From the NCBI GenBank assembly GCA_004293485.1, contig RDYW01000043.1, forward strand, positions 1 to 57,157: a stretch of DNA of 57,157 nt. Reading direction: 5' to 3'. Below the pieces are notes generated by a model. That model saw only the letters and a list, made by a program, of their open reading frames with translations, made no database searches and had not been told where the DNA came from. A program made the translations under genes and the position numbers. Shown piece by piece: positions 1-8,889 of the stretch. Each line of letters opens with the position of its first letter. The first letter of the stretch is position 1. This DNA is from Sphingobacteriales bacterium. GTDB taxonomy: Bacteria; Bacteroidota; Bacteroidia; Sphingobacteriales; Sphingobacteriaceae.

Positions 1-6
1 CTGTGT

Positions 7-99
7 TCAACTGATAAGTGCAACACTTACCTTAAGCTGTAAAAATACTTCATTAGGAGTTAGATAACCAAATTTTCTTACAGGTCTGTTATTTAATTC
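7..99 (-). pseudogene. IS30-family transposase, C-terminal remnant with IS end
   Basis: Read on the minus strand, these bases encode about 30 residues including NNRPVRKFGYLTPNEVF and ending VALIS-stop, which is the typical end of IS30-family transposases. An in-frame stop at 100-102 shows that the rest of the transposase is gone. The stop codon lies inside an IS30-like terminal inverted repeat (TTCAACTGATAAGTGCAACA, about 6-25), so the outer end of the element is at the window edge. The remnant stops just short of the pth stop codon. The family is recognised from the motif; that this is a decayed end rather than part of a rearranged copy is inferred. Confidence 0.75.
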
Positions 100-109
100 T
101 TATTTAAAT

Positions 110-670
110 CTATTTATTAAAATTTGTCATCGTTAAGCTTATGCCTGAGGTAGTAAAACTTTTCACCATTTCAATAGAGGTATTAATTAATAGAGGTAAT
201 TGAGTTTGTTCTTCTTTGTTAAAGGCACTTAGTACATAATCTACTTGTTGGCCTTTGGCAAAATTATCAGATATGCCAAATTTTAAACGGGCATACTCGT
301 TGCTACCCAATACGCCTTCGATACTTTTTAGTCCGTTATGGCCCGCAGCACTTCCTTTGGGTTTAATACGTAACGAGCCAAAAGGGATGGCTAAATCATC
401 TACAATTACCAATATGTTTTCGGTTTCAATGTTAAGTTGTTGTGTATAATAATTTACTGCTTTGCCGCTTAAATTCATATAGGTGGTTGGTTTTATAAGA
501 TGTATAGAGCGGCCTTTAAAATTAAGTTCGGTATAATAAGCTAGTTTTAGCAACGAAAACCGAGTATTTTGTTGCTTTGCCAACTCATCTAACACCATAA
601 AACCTATATTATGCCTATTATCGGCGTATTCGGCACCAATATTACCCAGCCCTACTAGTAAATATTTCAT
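110..670 (-). CDS. pth: Peptidyl-tRNA hydrolase
   Basis: Cleaves the ester bond of peptidyl-tRNAs released from stalled ribosomes and so recycles tRNA in the cytoplasm. The 186 residues match the usual Pth length. Visible family residues are the N-terminal GLGN, catalytic His20 in NRHNIGF, YMNLSG with Asn66, and the DD pair at about 91-92 in VDDLAIPFG. The GSAAGHNGLKS loop is also present. The gene is transcribed leftwards, with the LysE gene about 50 bp upstream on the same strand. Its 3' end abuts the IS30 remnant but is intact. Confidence 0.97.
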   Translation of the reverse strand: MKYLLVGLGNIGAEYADNRHNIGFMVLDELAKQQNTRFSLLKLAYYTELNFKGRSIHLIKPTTYMNLSGKAVNYYTQQLNIETENILVIVDDLAIPFGSLRIKPKGSAAGHNGLKSIEGVLGSNEYARLKFGISDNFAKGQQVDYVLSAFNKEEQTQLPLLINTSIEMVKSFTTSGISLTMTNFNK

Positions 671-720
671 AAATGTTACCCTATTTTATAGTTGTATAAT
701 GTAAAATATGTAAGCAAAAT

Positions 721-1335
721 CTAGTTATAAAATTGCCTTATTAAACTAATTATAGCCAATGCGAAAAAAACAATGGCTATACCATGGTTTATACGTTTGC
801 TGCTTAGCGAAAACTTTTCTTGTATAAATTTTGCAAAATGAGCGTATAAATAAAGGCAAGCAAAAGCACCAACACCCGAGCCTAAAGCAAATAAGGGTAG
901 CCCTATACCTTGCGAAACTATCCAACCGTGGCCTATTAAGTAGGTACCTACAATGGCCCAAAAAGGTATTTGTATCGGGTTAAATATGCCTAAAATAATC
1001 CCTGTTCTTATGCTTGCAGCTTTGCTGTAATTTTGCTGTTTTGGGTTTGATTGTTTGGTTTTGCGCCAAGTTAATATGCCTAGTACAATAAAAACTATAA
1101 TTAAAACCCAGTTTAACAATTGCAATACGCTTTCTTTTTCGGCAAACCAAGCTGCAAAACGCATAATTATGTATGTAAAAAAAGCTTCGAACACCGAAAA
1201 AGTACTTATAAATATTATTGCATGTTTAACGTTTTTGTTAATAGATAGTTGCATGGCTGTTAAATTAATATTACCTAAAGGTATGTATCCTAAAAAACTA
1301 ACTATAACAGCTACTATAAAAGTTAATAACAACAT
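721..1335 (-). CDS. LysE-family exporter
   Basis: A 204-residue, very hydrophobic protein with about six predicted membrane helices. The N-terminal PLGNINLTAMQ stretch is the conserved LysE/RhtB-like signature region, and FNPIQIPFWAIVGTYL matches the second half-repeat. The family exports amino acids or related small solutes through the inner membrane by proton-coupled transport; the substrate cannot be read from the sequence. The gene is divergent from pdxJ. A -7 box lies only four bases before the ATG, suggesting a leaderless transcript. A shorter overlapping frame at 746-961 is a shadow. Confidence 0.88.
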   Translation of the reverse strand: MLLLTFIVAVIVSFLGYIPLGNINLTAMQLSINKNVKHAIIFISTFSVFEAFFTYIIMRFAAWFAEKESVLQLLNWVLIIVFIVLGILTWRKTKQSNPKQQNYSKAASIRTGIILGIFNPIQIPFWAIVGTYLIGHGWIVSQGIGLPLFALGSGVGAFACLYLYAHFAKFIQEKFSLSSKRINHGIAIVFFALAIISLIRQFYN

Positions 1336-1339
1336 GGTG

Positions 1340-1370
1340 CAAATATATACATTAGCTTTATAGAGGCAAT
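1340..1370 (-). promoter_or_regulatory. Candidate promoter of the LysE-family gene (leaderless)
   Basis: On the minus strand an ATTG -33-like box (1367-1370) is followed by 19 bases and TATATTTG (1340-1347), matching the Bacteroidota TTTG-N19-TAnnTTTG pattern. The next bases are CACC and then the ATG at 1335, so transcription starting 4-7 bases after the box would begin at or next to the start codon. Confidence 0.55.
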
Positions 1371-1420
1371 AGTTGGTGCATTTAAGTTGATTTTTAAAAT
1401 GCTAAGGATAAGCTTTTTTT

Positions 1421-1428
1421 TATCTTTG
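1421..1428 (+). promoter_or_regulatory. Candidate -7 box of pdxJ (leaderless)
   Basis: TATCTTTG fits TAnnTTTG and ends one base before the first ATG of pdxJ and four bases before the second ATG (1433). The usual spacing to the transcript start would place the 5' end at the second ATG. The -33 position (about 1398-1401, AATG) is poor. This is a sequence match only. Confidence 0.4.
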
Positions 1429-1429
1429 G

Positions 1430-2158
1430 ATGATGACAAATACGAAACTATCAGTAAATATTAATAAAATAGCTACCCTTCGCAATTCACGTGGGGGTAA
1501 TAACCCCGATATAATAAAAACTGCTTTAAATTGCGAACGCTTTGGTGCACATGGTATTACAGTACACCCTAGGCCCGATGAAAGGCACATTAGGTACCAA
1601 GATGTGATTGATTTAAAAACAAACATTAGTACCGAATTTAACATTGAAGGTAACTGCACCGAATCCAAATTTGTAGATTTGGTATTGGCCAACAAGCCCA
1701 CCCAAGTAACCTTAGTACCCGATGCTTCGGGGCAACTAACTAGTAACCATGGCTGGGATACCATTAAGCACCAAAACTATTTGCAAGATATGGTTGGCCT
1801 TTTTACACAGGCTGGCATTAGGGTATCACTTTTTGTAGATGCCGAACCCGAAATGGTAGAAGCAGCAAAAGCTACAGGTACACAACGTGTTGAACTTTAT
1901 ACCGAAGCATATGCCAAACAATATTTAATAGATAAAGAAAAAGCTATTGAACCTTATTTTAAAGCGGCACAAGTTGCACTTAAACTAGGCTTAGGTGTAA
2001 ATGCTGGCCACGATTTAGATGTATATAATTTAAAGTATTTTGCCCTGCATATTCCTCATTTACTTGAGGTAAGCATTGGCCATGCCCTCATTTGCGATGC
2101 CTTATACTTAGGTTTAGAAAACACTATACAGCGGTATTTGCAGCAATTAAAAAATTAA
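1430..2158 (+). CDS. pdxJ: Pyridoxine 5'-phosphate synthase
   Basis: Condenses 1-deoxyxylulose 5-phosphate with 3-amino-2-oxopropyl phosphate to pyridoxine 5'-phosphate in the DXP-dependent vitamin B6 pathway. The 242-residue TIM-barrel protein shows the PdxJ hallmarks: LSVNINKIATLRNSRGG at the N-terminus, HPRPDERHI at about residues 41-49, EFNIEGN, QVTLVPD and VNAGHDLD, and GHALICDAL near the end. Two consecutive ATGs (1430 and 1433) are possible starts; the promoter position favours the second. The gene is followed convergently by a methyltransferase gene. Confidence 0.97.
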   Translation: MMTNTKLSVNINKIATLRNSRGGNNPDIIKTALNCERFGAHGITVHPRPDERHIRYQDVIDLKTNISTEFNIEGNCTESKFVDLVLANKPTQVTLVPDASGQLTSNHGWDTIKHQNYLQDMVGLFTQAGIRVSLFVDAEPEMVEAAKATGTQRVELYTEAYAKQYLIDKEKAIEPYFKAAQVALKLGLGVNAGHDLDVYNLKYFALHIPHLLEVSIGHALICDALYLGLENTIQRYLQQLKN

Positions 2159-2224
2159 ACTGTGTGCTTATGGTGTGGTAAAGTTAAATTAATGGTTTAT
2201 ATTTTTAAATGTTTAAAAGGGTAT

Positions 2225-3010
2225 TTAAAACCTTATTTTAAAGTTTTCTTTTTGTTTTTTGGGGATAAAAAATACCAAACCTATCCAAAACAAATCGATA
2301 GTAAGGCTAACCTGTGGGTGTTGCTTGATATGTTCCCAAGCGTTTTTCATACCCTTGCTCCAATAAATATCATCAAAAATAAGCAACGAATTATGATGAA
2401 TATGAGGTAAAAAAGAGTTGAAATAATCGATAGTAGCTTTTTGCTGATGATTACCGTCGATAAAAACAACATCAATTATTGAATTTTCGCTAATTACAGA
2501 AGGTAGATTTTTGTTAAAGTCGCCTACTTTTAGGCTTACATTATTGGCATGCAATAGTTGCAAATTTTGTAGCGCATTATTAGCTGTTTTTGGGCAGCCC
2601 TCCATCGAAATTATATGAGCATTTGGCGCTGCTTTGGCCATATATGCTGTAGTAAGCCCAAGGCAAGTACCCAGTTCGATAACTGTATTGGGTTGTTGGT
2701 GTTTTACTAATCGGTAAATTAATTGTGCCAGTTTTGCAGGTTTGAGGGCATTTTTGGCTATTTGTTTAATTTGTTTTTGGGTATTGTTATTAATGTGCGA
2801 CCCAGCACCAAAATCGGTAACGGTAATATAGCTTTTATTGTTTAGCAATTGTTGGCGTAAATTTTCAATGGCTACATAATCGGCATTGGGTTTAAAATTA
2901 TATATCACTTTATCAAGCAATTGGTACACAAAAGGCGAATGTACCCCATGCAAGGTTTTAGCTTTTACAACATGTTGAAGGTAATTTGTAATGAGATGAA
3001 AATTAATCAT
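2225..3010 (-). CDS. Class I SAM-dependent methyltransferase (O-methyltransferase-like)
   Basis: A 261-residue protein. The N-terminal HGVHSPFVYQLLDKVIY segment is typical of a Bacteroidota-specific branch of O-methyltransferase-like proteins. The SAM-binding core follows: VIELGTCLGLTTAYMA (motif I, about residues 115-130), a motif II acidic end at ISMEGCP, and VDVVFIDGNHQ-like DVVFIDGNHQQK, in which the FIDGNH segment is typical of COG4122-type enzymes. The substrate is unknown. It stands alone and converges with pdxJ. Confidence 0.82.
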   Translation of the reverse strand: MINFHLITNYLQHVVKAKTLHGVHSPFVYQLLDKVIYNFKPNADYVAIENLRQQLLNNKSYITVTDFGAGSHINNNTQKQIKQIAKNALKPAKLAQLIYRLVKHQQPNTVIELGTCLGLTTAYMAKAAPNAHIISMEGCPKTANNALQNLQLLHANNVSLKVGDFNKNLPSVISENSIIDVVFIDGNHQQKATIDYFNSFLPHIHHNSLLIFDDIYWSKGMKNAWEHIKQHPQVSLTIDLFWIGLVFFIPKKQKENFKIRF

Positions 3011-3099
3011 GTGGGCTAAATTAAAACAAAATTGCTAATTGATGGCGGATATGGTTTACAGAATTTTAGGAATTAAATACCACCAAAATACTACAAAAG

Positions 3100-3627
3100 T
3101 TACATTTCCTCCATTTCTTTTTTAATAACCGATAAAGCCAAATCGTAAGGGCTATCGTCCAAAGCGGCCAAGCGGGCAAATACCATTTTACTTAAATCAA
3201 CAGATGACGATGTTTCGGTTAATTGGCTACAAGCCACGTTAATAATGGCAATAGTATCATCTTTTACACGTTTAATTAACAACCATGTATCGTTGTTTAC
3301 ATACAATTGTTGGGTAATATTGTGCTGGTACTCGGCCCTTATTTCGGATAAAAGCAAGCCCTGTAAATGCAAGGCATACATACCTGGCTGGTGTAAGCGA
3401 AGAATTAAACTAGTGGGATTTATGCGCTCGATAAATAAGGTAAGCCGCTCGTAGGCTTGAAGTTTTAAAGCAATAACATCTTTGGATATCGGTGTGGCTT
3501 GCTTAGTGCCAAGTGCTAGGTTATGATTAAAGTTAAACTGATTTCGTAAAATAAAATAGGCCCCTATTATTACTAATAAACCCGATAAAGTATATTTTAA
3601 AATATCTAATAAAAATTTAATCTCCAT
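3100..3627 (-). CDS. Conserved membrane-anchored hypothetical protein
   Basis: 175 residues with one N-terminal membrane helix (about 10-27: LKYTLSGLLVIIGAYFIL) and then a soluble, partly helical domain with the recognisable QAYERLTLFIERINP and RLHQPGM segments. I recall similar proteins as a conserved uncharacterised family in Bacteroidota, but I do not know a function. It is probably an inner-membrane protein with most of its mass on one side. It is divergent from the Fe-S carrier gene, and no domain of known activity is visible. Confidence 0.7.
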   Translation of the reverse strand: MEIKFLLDILKYTLSGLLVIIGAYFILRNQFNFNHNLALGTKQATPISKDVIALKLQAYERLTLFIERINPTSLILRLHQPGMYALHLQGLLLSEIRAEYQHNITQQLYVNNDTWLLIKRVKDDTIAIINVACSQLTETSSSVDLSKMVFARLAALDDSPYDLALSVIKKEMEEM

Positions 3628-3664
3628 GTTTAATTTGTTTGGTTTTAGTAAAAAAAATATGATT

Positions 3665-3698
3665 ATTGAACAAACATCTACATTATGAATTATATTTG
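3665..3698 (+). promoter_or_regulatory. Candidate promoter of the IscA-type gene
   Basis: ATTG at 3665-3668, a 22-base spacer, and TATATTTG at 3691-3698, 17 bases before the ATG at 3716. This fits the Bacteroidota -33/-7 pattern, with a spacer slightly longer than usual. Confidence 0.4.
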
Positions 3699-3715
3699 AG
3701 CATATTATTTAAAAT

Positions 3716-4066
3716 ATGATAGCAGAAATTAAAACTAGCGCACCAGTTACATTAACCGATGGTGCAAAAAAAGAGATTATAAAATTAATGTCGCAGCAAG
3801 AACTAGGCGAAGATTTTGGCCTTCGCTTAGGTGTTGAAGGCGGTGGTTGCTCGGGTATGAATTATATTTTAGGTTTCGACCAAATAAAAGAGGGCGATAG
3901 CACTTATGAAATTGATAACATCAAGGTTTTTATGAACAAAGCACATGGCTTATATTTAGTAGGGATGGAAGTTGATTTCCAAAATGGACTAAATGCCCGA
4001 GGTTTTGTATTTAAAAACCCTAATGCTGCAAGTACTTGCGGCTGTGGAACAAGTTTTTCGGTATAA
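3716..4066 (+). CDS. Iron-sulfur cluster assembly/carrier protein, HesB/IscA family
   Basis: An A-type Fe-S carrier of 116 residues, the usual size. The three conserved cysteines are present: Cys45 in GGGCSGMNY, and Cys108 and Cys110 in the CGCG tail. The family takes clusters from scaffolds and hands them to apoproteins in the cytoplasm. The cysteine desulfurase and Nfu genes that would cooperate with it lie about 23 kb away in this window. The AsmA gene starts 41 bp downstream on the same strand, so read-through is possible. Confidence 0.93.
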   Translation: MIAEIKTSAPVTLTDGAKKEIIKLMSQQELGEDFGLRLGVEGGGCSGMNYILGFDQIKEGDSTYEIDNIKVFMNKAHGLYLVGMEVDFQNGLNARGFVFKNPNAASTCGCGTSFSV

Positions 4067-4106
4067 GTTCATTTGTGATTTTATAAAACATCAAAATTAT
4101 CGCTTT

Positions 4107-6665
4107 ATGCTTAAGAAAATTATTAAAATATTTGCCGCATTTATCCTCCTCATTATCATAGCTATAATTGCTATTCCTTATTTTTTTAAAAATCAAATCA
4201 ACGAAAAAATAGTACAAGCCATTAACCAAAAATTAAATGCTAAAGTAAGTTTTACCGATGCCGATTTAAGTTTGCTTAAAAGTTTTCCCGATGCAAGCAT
4301 CAATATAAAAAACCTTTTGATACTTAATAAAGCCCCCTTTGAGGGCGATACGCTAGTTTCATTGGCCGAGTTGAACCTTAAAATGTCGGTAAAAGAATTA
4401 TTTAAAGACAAAAATGAGGCCATGCAAATTGATGGTATTGATGCCAAAAATGGATTGGTAAATATTTTGTTTAACAAAGATGGGCTAGGAAATTATGATA
4501 TTTTTATAAAACAAGCAAGCACCGATACCACAAAAAGTAAACCACTAGCCTTAAAAATAAAAGCATATAGTGTAGAAAATTTAAAGTTTAATTACTACGA
4601 TGAACGCTCGAAAATAAACTTTGTTTTAGATAGTTTACAGCATACAGGGCTGGGTAATTTTGCGGCATCGCAGTTAGATTTAAGCACAAAAACAGCCACC
4701 GTTGTAACTTTAATGATGGATAAAAACAAATACATTAACAAAGTAAAATTAGCTTTAGATGCGGTATTGGCTATTGATTTAGATAAAAATAAATATACGT
4801 TCAAAAACAATACAGCCTTAATAAACCAGCTCCCACTATCGTTTGATGGCTTTATACAACTAAAAGATGCTGGGCAAGATTATAATTTACGCTTTAAAAC
4901 GCCTAACTCAAATTTTCAAAACTTTTTAGGCCTTATTCCTTCGGCATATTCGGGTAGTTTAAAAGATGTAAAAACAACGGGTAATTTTAAGGTTGATGGT
5001 TTTGTAAAAGGCTTATATACCGCTAAAAATATCCCACAATTTAATATTTCTATAGCTGCCGCCGATGCTTCGTTTAAATATCCCAACCTACCCAAAACGG
5101 TAAAAAATATCCACATCAATACCAAAATAATTAACCAAACTGGGCTGTTAAACGATACTTATGTAGCTATCGAAAAAATGGCATTAAAAATAGATAACGA
5201 TATTTTTGAAGCCAAAGGAGATATTAAAAACATTGTAGAAAACCCAATAATAGCTGGTAATGTAAAAGGAACTATCAATTTAGCCAACTTATCGCAAGCT
5301 TACCCTATTAAATTAAATAAAAATTTAGCAGGTATTTTAAATGCCAATGTAAAAACCAGTTTCGATATGAACTCGGTGAAAACCAATAAGTACCAAAATA
5401 TTAAAAACGAAGGTACCATGAGTTTATCGGGTTTTAAATACACCGACGATAAGGGTAAAGTGCTAAATATAAGCAAGGCAGCAGTAGTATTTAACCCAAA
5501 CAAGGTTAACTTACAACAGTTTAACGCTACCACAGGTAAAACCGATTTAGATGTAAAAGGCACTTTGGATAATTTTTATGGCTTTTTATTTAACAAGCAA
5601 GAGCTGAAAGGGAATTTTAACTTAAAATCCACCCAGTTTAATGTATCAGATTTTATAACTGCCGAAACTGATACCACAAAAAAATCGGCCAAAGCCAAAG
5701 AAGCCATTAAAATTCCAGCATTTTTAAATTGTGCCCTTACGGCAAATGCTGCCACAGTTTTATACAATAATTTGGTACTAAAAAACGTATCGGGTAAAAT
5801 GTTAATTAAGGACCAAAAGGTAAGTTTACAAAACATTAAAACTTCAATTTTTGATGGTAATATTACCCTAAACGGTGATGTTTCTACAAAAACTGCCCTT
5901 CCTGTGTTTAACATGGAACTGGGTTTAGATAAGGTAGATATCCAAAAAACGTTTACGCAATTAGAAATGATAAAAAAAATTGCACCTTTTGCAGGATTTG
6001 TACAAGGCAAGCTAAACTCAACCATTCACCTTTCGGGAAATTTAGATGCCAAGGAAATGACACCCAATTTGAAAACCCTTACCGGCGATTTGCTGGGGCA
6101 ATTGCTAGCTACCAGTATTACATCTAATAATTCGCCACTGTTTAATGCCCTTACCAGTAACATTAAATTTATTGATGTTAAAAAACTAAACCTTAACGAT
6201 TTAAAAGCATTTATTTCGTTTAAAGATGGCAATGTAGTAGTTAAACCGTTCGATTTAAAATACCAAGATGTAGGCATTAAAGTAGGTGGCACACATAGTT
6301 TTGACCAAGTGATGAATTACAATATAAAACTAGATGTACCCGCCAAATACCTAGGCACACAAGCCAATGCCTTATTAGCAAAACTAAGCCCAGCCGAGGT
6401 AAATAACTTACAAAACATCCCTGTAAATGCAATAGTATCAGGTACTTTTAAACAACCAAAAGTTACCACCGATATTAAAAGTGCTAGCATGAACTTGGCA
6501 ACACAATTGGTAAATAACCAAAAAAACAAATTGCTAAAACAAGGTTCAACGGCATTAGATAAGTTGCTTGGGAGTTCAAAATCCGACACATCGAAAGCAA
6601 AACCTGGCACCGTAAAAGACGAAATAAAGAAAAAAGCTAGTGATTTACTTAAAGGATTATTTTGA
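4107..6665 (+). CDS. AsmA-family protein
   Basis: 852 residues from the ATG at 4107. I prefer this start because it gives MLKKIIKIFAAF followed by a clear N-terminal membrane anchor (about residues 8-26), whereas the longer frame starting at 3993 overlaps the Fe-S carrier gene. After the anchor comes the AsmA N-terminal region (NQKLNAKVSFTDADLSLLKSFPDASI), then a long beta-rich body with repeated 'GNVKGTINLANL'-type strands, and a C-terminal AsmA-like domain. AsmA-like proteins are relatives of bridge-like lipid transport proteins and are linked to outer-membrane lipid homeostasis. The periplasmic location is inferred. The end is lysine-rich. Confidence 0.88.
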   Translation: MLKKIIKIFAAFILLIIIAIIAIPYFFKNQINEKIVQAINQKLNAKVSFTDADLSLLKSFPDASINIKNLLILNKAPFEGDTLVSLAELNLKMSVKELFKDKNEAMQIDGIDAKNGLVNILFNKDGLGNYDIFIKQASTDTTKSKPLALKIKAYSVENLKFNYYDERSKINFVLDSLQHTGLGNFAASQLDLSTKTATVVTLMMDKNKYINKVKLALDAVLAIDLDKNKYTFKNNTALINQLPLSFDGFIQLKDAGQDYNLRFKTPNSNFQNFLGLIPSAYSGSLKDVKTTGNFKVDGFVKGLYTAKNIPQFNISIAAADASFKYPNLPKTVKNIHINTKIINQTGLLNDTYVAIEKMALKIDNDIFEAKGDIKNIVENPIIAGNVKGTINLANLSQAYPIKLNKNLAGILNANVKTSFDMNSVKTNKYQNIKNEGTMSLSGFKYTDDKGKVLNISKAAVVFNPNKVNLQQFNATTGKTDLDVKGTLDNFYGFLFNKQELKGNFNLKSTQFNVSDFITAETDTTKKSAKAKEAIKIPAFLNCALTANAATVLYNNLVLKNVSGKMLIKDQKVSLQNIKTSIFDGNITLNGDVSTKTALPVFNMELGLDKVDIQKTFTQLEMIKKIAPFAGFVQGKLNSTIHLSGNLDAKEMTPNLKTLTGDLLGQLLATSITSNNSPLFNALTSNIKFIDVKKLNLNDLKAFISFKDGNVVVKPFDLKYQDVGIKVGGTHSFDQVMNYNIKLDVPAKYLGTQANALLAKLSPAEVNNLQNIPVNAIVSGTFKQPKVTTDIKSASMNLATQLVNNQKNKLLKQGSTALDKLLGSSKSDTSKAKPGTVKDEIKKKASDLLKGLF

Positions 6666-6677
6666 AAGGATTGGGTA

Positions 6678-7439
6678 TTAAATTTCCACTTTTAACCCAT
6701 CATACGCTAACCTAATATTTGGGGGTAACTCATTTTCAATAACAAAGTGCTTGCCTAGGCGATGGCTAATGTGGGTAAAGTAAGTGGTCTCCGCACCTAT
6801 TTCTTGGGCAAACTGTATGGCTTCGGTAAAGGTAAAGTGCGAAATATGGCTTTCTTTTTGCAACGCATTTATAACCAAAATTTTACTTCCTTTTATTTTT
6901 TCTCGCTCGGTATTGCTTACTGTTTTGGCATCGGTAATGTAGGTAAAATCGTTTATCCTAAAGCCTAATATAGGTAATTTATAATGCATTACATGTACAG
7001 GCTTTAAAGTAATATCTCCAATGGTAAACGCATTATTAATTATGGGATGTACATTAATGAGGGGTACACCCGGGTATTTTTTATCCGAAAATATATAAGC
7101 AAACTCTCGGCGCAAAGCCAACTGAACATTAGCATCCGCATATACATTCATCGCTTGCTGTTGCTTGTAATTAAATGCCCGTATATCGTCCAAGCCTGCA
7201 ATATGGTCTTTATGTTCGTGGGTGTAAACTACGGCATCTAGCTTTTGTACGTTTTCACGCAACATTTGATACCTAAAATCGGGCCCAGTATCAATTACCA
7301 AGGTGGTGGTGGTGCTTTCTATTAATATACTGCTGCGCAGGCGTTTATCTTTTGTATCCACAGATGTACACACCTCGCAATTACAAGCAATTAGCGGTAC
7401 TCCTTGCGATGTACCCGTACCTAAAAATGTAACTATCAC
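6678..7439 (-). CDS. MBL-fold metallo-hydrolase, PhnP-like
   Basis: 253 residues of the metallo-beta-lactamase fold. The metal site is intact: THEHKDH with His74, His76, Asp78 and His79, and later histidines in VHVMHYKLP and THISHRLG. The N-terminal GTGTSQGVPLIACNCEVC carries the GTGTSxGxP signature and the cysteine pair typical of PhnP and related phosphoribosyl cyclic phosphodiesterases. No phn genes are nearby, so a general cyclic-phosphate or nucleotide phosphodiesterase role is only inferred. Its start overlaps the stop of the upstream small gene by four bases, implying translational coupling. Confidence 0.9.
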   Translation of the reverse strand: MIVTFLGTGTSQGVPLIACNCEVCTSVDTKDKRLRSSILIESTTTTLVIDTGPDFRYQMLRENVQKLDAVVYTHEHKDHIAGLDDIRAFNYKQQQAMNVYADANVQLALRREFAYIFSDKKYPGVPLINVHPIINNAFTIGDITLKPVHVMHYKLPILGFRINDFTYITDAKTVSNTEREKIKGSKILVINALQKESHISHFTFTEAIQFAQEIGAETTYFTHISHRLGKHFVIENELPPNIRLAYDGLKVEI

Positions 7440-7717
7440 AATGTTAATTTAGTTTGTTGTAAGGTATATAACACTTTTTTTAATTTATCGTCGGGTATTA
7501 ATTCTTGGGTAATTTGGGCATTTATTATCAATTGCGATAGCGCATTTATTTTGGCATCAATTGAACTAAATTTATTAATAACCATAGTTTTGGTGTTTTC
7601 TAATAAACAAAAACCGCTATTAAAATTCCCTTTTTCGTACCTTACCGTATAGCCAGAAATTTTAAGCAATGCTTGTAAATTTTCTAATGTTTTTTGGGTG
7701 TTGGCTAGCACTTGCAT
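7436..7717 (-). CDS. Conserved small hypothetical protein
   Basis: 93 residues, soluble, with no signal peptide or cysteine cluster. It reads as a short alpha/beta protein (TLENLQALLKISGYTVRYEKGNFNSGFCLLE, then NKFSSIDAKINAL). I recognise it only as a type of small protein often found beside PhnP-like hydrolases in Bacteroidota; no function is known to me. It overlaps the hydrolase by four bases and follows lolA by 11 bp, so lolA, this gene and the hydrolase form one operon. Confidence 0.7.
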   Translation of the reverse strand: MQVLANTQKTLENLQALLKISGYTVRYEKGNFNSGFCLLENTKTMVINKFSSIDAKINALSQLIINAQITQELIPDDKLKKVLYTLQQTKLTL

Positions 7718-7728
7718 TGGCTGTACGG

Positions 7729-8376
7729 CTATCTTAAATCTTGTATATCAACGCCAGCAAACTTCTTTTTATCCCACACAAAAAAAACATCTGATATACC
7801 TGTGGCTGCTGATAATGTTTTAATAGTGTAAGTATAAATATTGCCATTTTTATCGTAAATAGCCATACTGTACAATTGTTTTTTGGCTTTGTTAACCATC
7901 ATTTTTATTTTAAAAAACGAGCGAGTAGCTGTAGGCACTAATTCTATATTTTGGTAAACAGTATTGTCCGTTTTACTATCACCATTGTATTTTGTTTTAT
8001 AGCCTTTATCATAATCAGTAAATATTTGGGCGGGGTTTAAGGCATCATCGGCCTTACTTACGTTGCTTAACTGCACTTCGTTATCGGCTTTTAAATACGT
8101 CCATTGGCTTTTACCGTCCGATAGTATTTCTTGCTCGGCCAATACAATTTTATACTTATTAGCTTTAGATTTTAGGTACAATACACCACTTTGGTTTTCC
8201 TTTGTTTTGGCTTCGGCATTGTTTATGCTTAGGGTAAAATCAACTTTTACCACATCGTAGGTTTTAAATTTTTTGCTTAACGCCGATAAAATATTTTTGC
8301 TAGCACCATCGCTTTGCGCAAATAAATGGCTGCTGATAAAAAGTAAAGTGATTAAGGTTTTTATTTTTAAGGTCAT
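7729..8376 (-). CDS. lolA: Outer-membrane lipoprotein carrier protein LolA
   Basis: 215 residues with a signal peptide (about 1-20, LITLLFISSHLFAQ) followed by a LolA-like fold: KFKTYDVVKVDFTLSI, then GVLYLKSKANKYKIVL, the SDGKSQWTYL strand and NPAQIFTDYDKGY. LolA shuttles lipoproteins across the periplasm from LolCDE to the outer membrane. Bacteroidota LolA proteins are divergent and usually lack LolB. It is the first gene of a three-gene leftward unit. A 513-bp AT-rich gap lies upstream. Confidence 0.88.
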   Translation of the reverse strand: MTLKIKTLITLLFISSHLFAQSDGASKNILSALSKKFKTYDVVKVDFTLSINNAEAKTKENQSGVLYLKSKANKYKIVLAEQEILSDGKSQWTYLKADNEVQLSNVSKADDALNPAQIFTDYDKGYKTKYNGDSKTDNTVYQNIELVPTATRSFFKIKMMVNKAKKQLYSMAIYDKNGNIYTYTIKTLSAATGISDVFFVWDKKKFAGVDIQDLR

Positions 8377-8889
8377 GTATAAATTAACGAAAAATTTTTT
8401 AAATAAATGATTAGGATAGAATTTTAACGTATGGGGGCTAAATTAAGTGCAACATTTTTATTATTAAAAAGGTATAATTTACTTTTTATACATATTTTTG
8501 TGAAACACAAAATCTATAGTTTTGTTAACTATTTGTTGGTTTTAGTAAGAAACTACTTTTTTTATTTTTTTTGGCTAAGTATATAATTTCGTTTGCATCT
8601 AACTTTACTTGCTTCATATGGTTGTTCTTATATTTTAGCTTACTGTGATGGTTTAAAAAAAATATGTAGCAGCGCATAGGAAATGTTTTTACAAAAAAAC
8701 TTTTGATTAAACTAAATTGCCTTTGTTTATTATAGTTTTAAGGCTTTGTAATCAATACTAAAGTTTTTAATTTTTATTATTTAAAAGGATTAAAAGTATC
8801 AAAATTCAAAACTTTGGCAAAGTTTTTCACATTATCTATTAATATTTTAACGCAATTTTATTTGGTTGATAATTTTATAAATTAGCTGA
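8377..8889. other. Intergenic region, no gene seen
   Basis: An AT-rich spacer between lolA and galE (513 bp). No open frame of note, tRNA or strong hairpin was seen. The string TTAAGTGCAACA at about 8445-8456 resembles the inner part of the IS30-type end at the window edges, but the outer half does not match. The stretch probably holds the lolA promoter, though I see no good TAnnTTTG box close to lolA. Confidence 0.5.

Noticed and set aside
2162-2410. An 82-codon plus-strand frame after pdxJ
   Set aside because: It lies antisense to the well-supported methyltransferase gene and has no recognisable protein features.
3993-4106. 38-residue N-terminal extension of the AsmA protein
   Set aside because: It overlaps the Fe-S carrier gene out of frame; the ATG at 4107 directly precedes a membrane anchor.
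8441-8456. TTAAGTGCAACA resembling an IS30 inner end
   Set aside because: Only about ten bases match and the outer half of the repeat does not; likely chance in AT-rich DNA.
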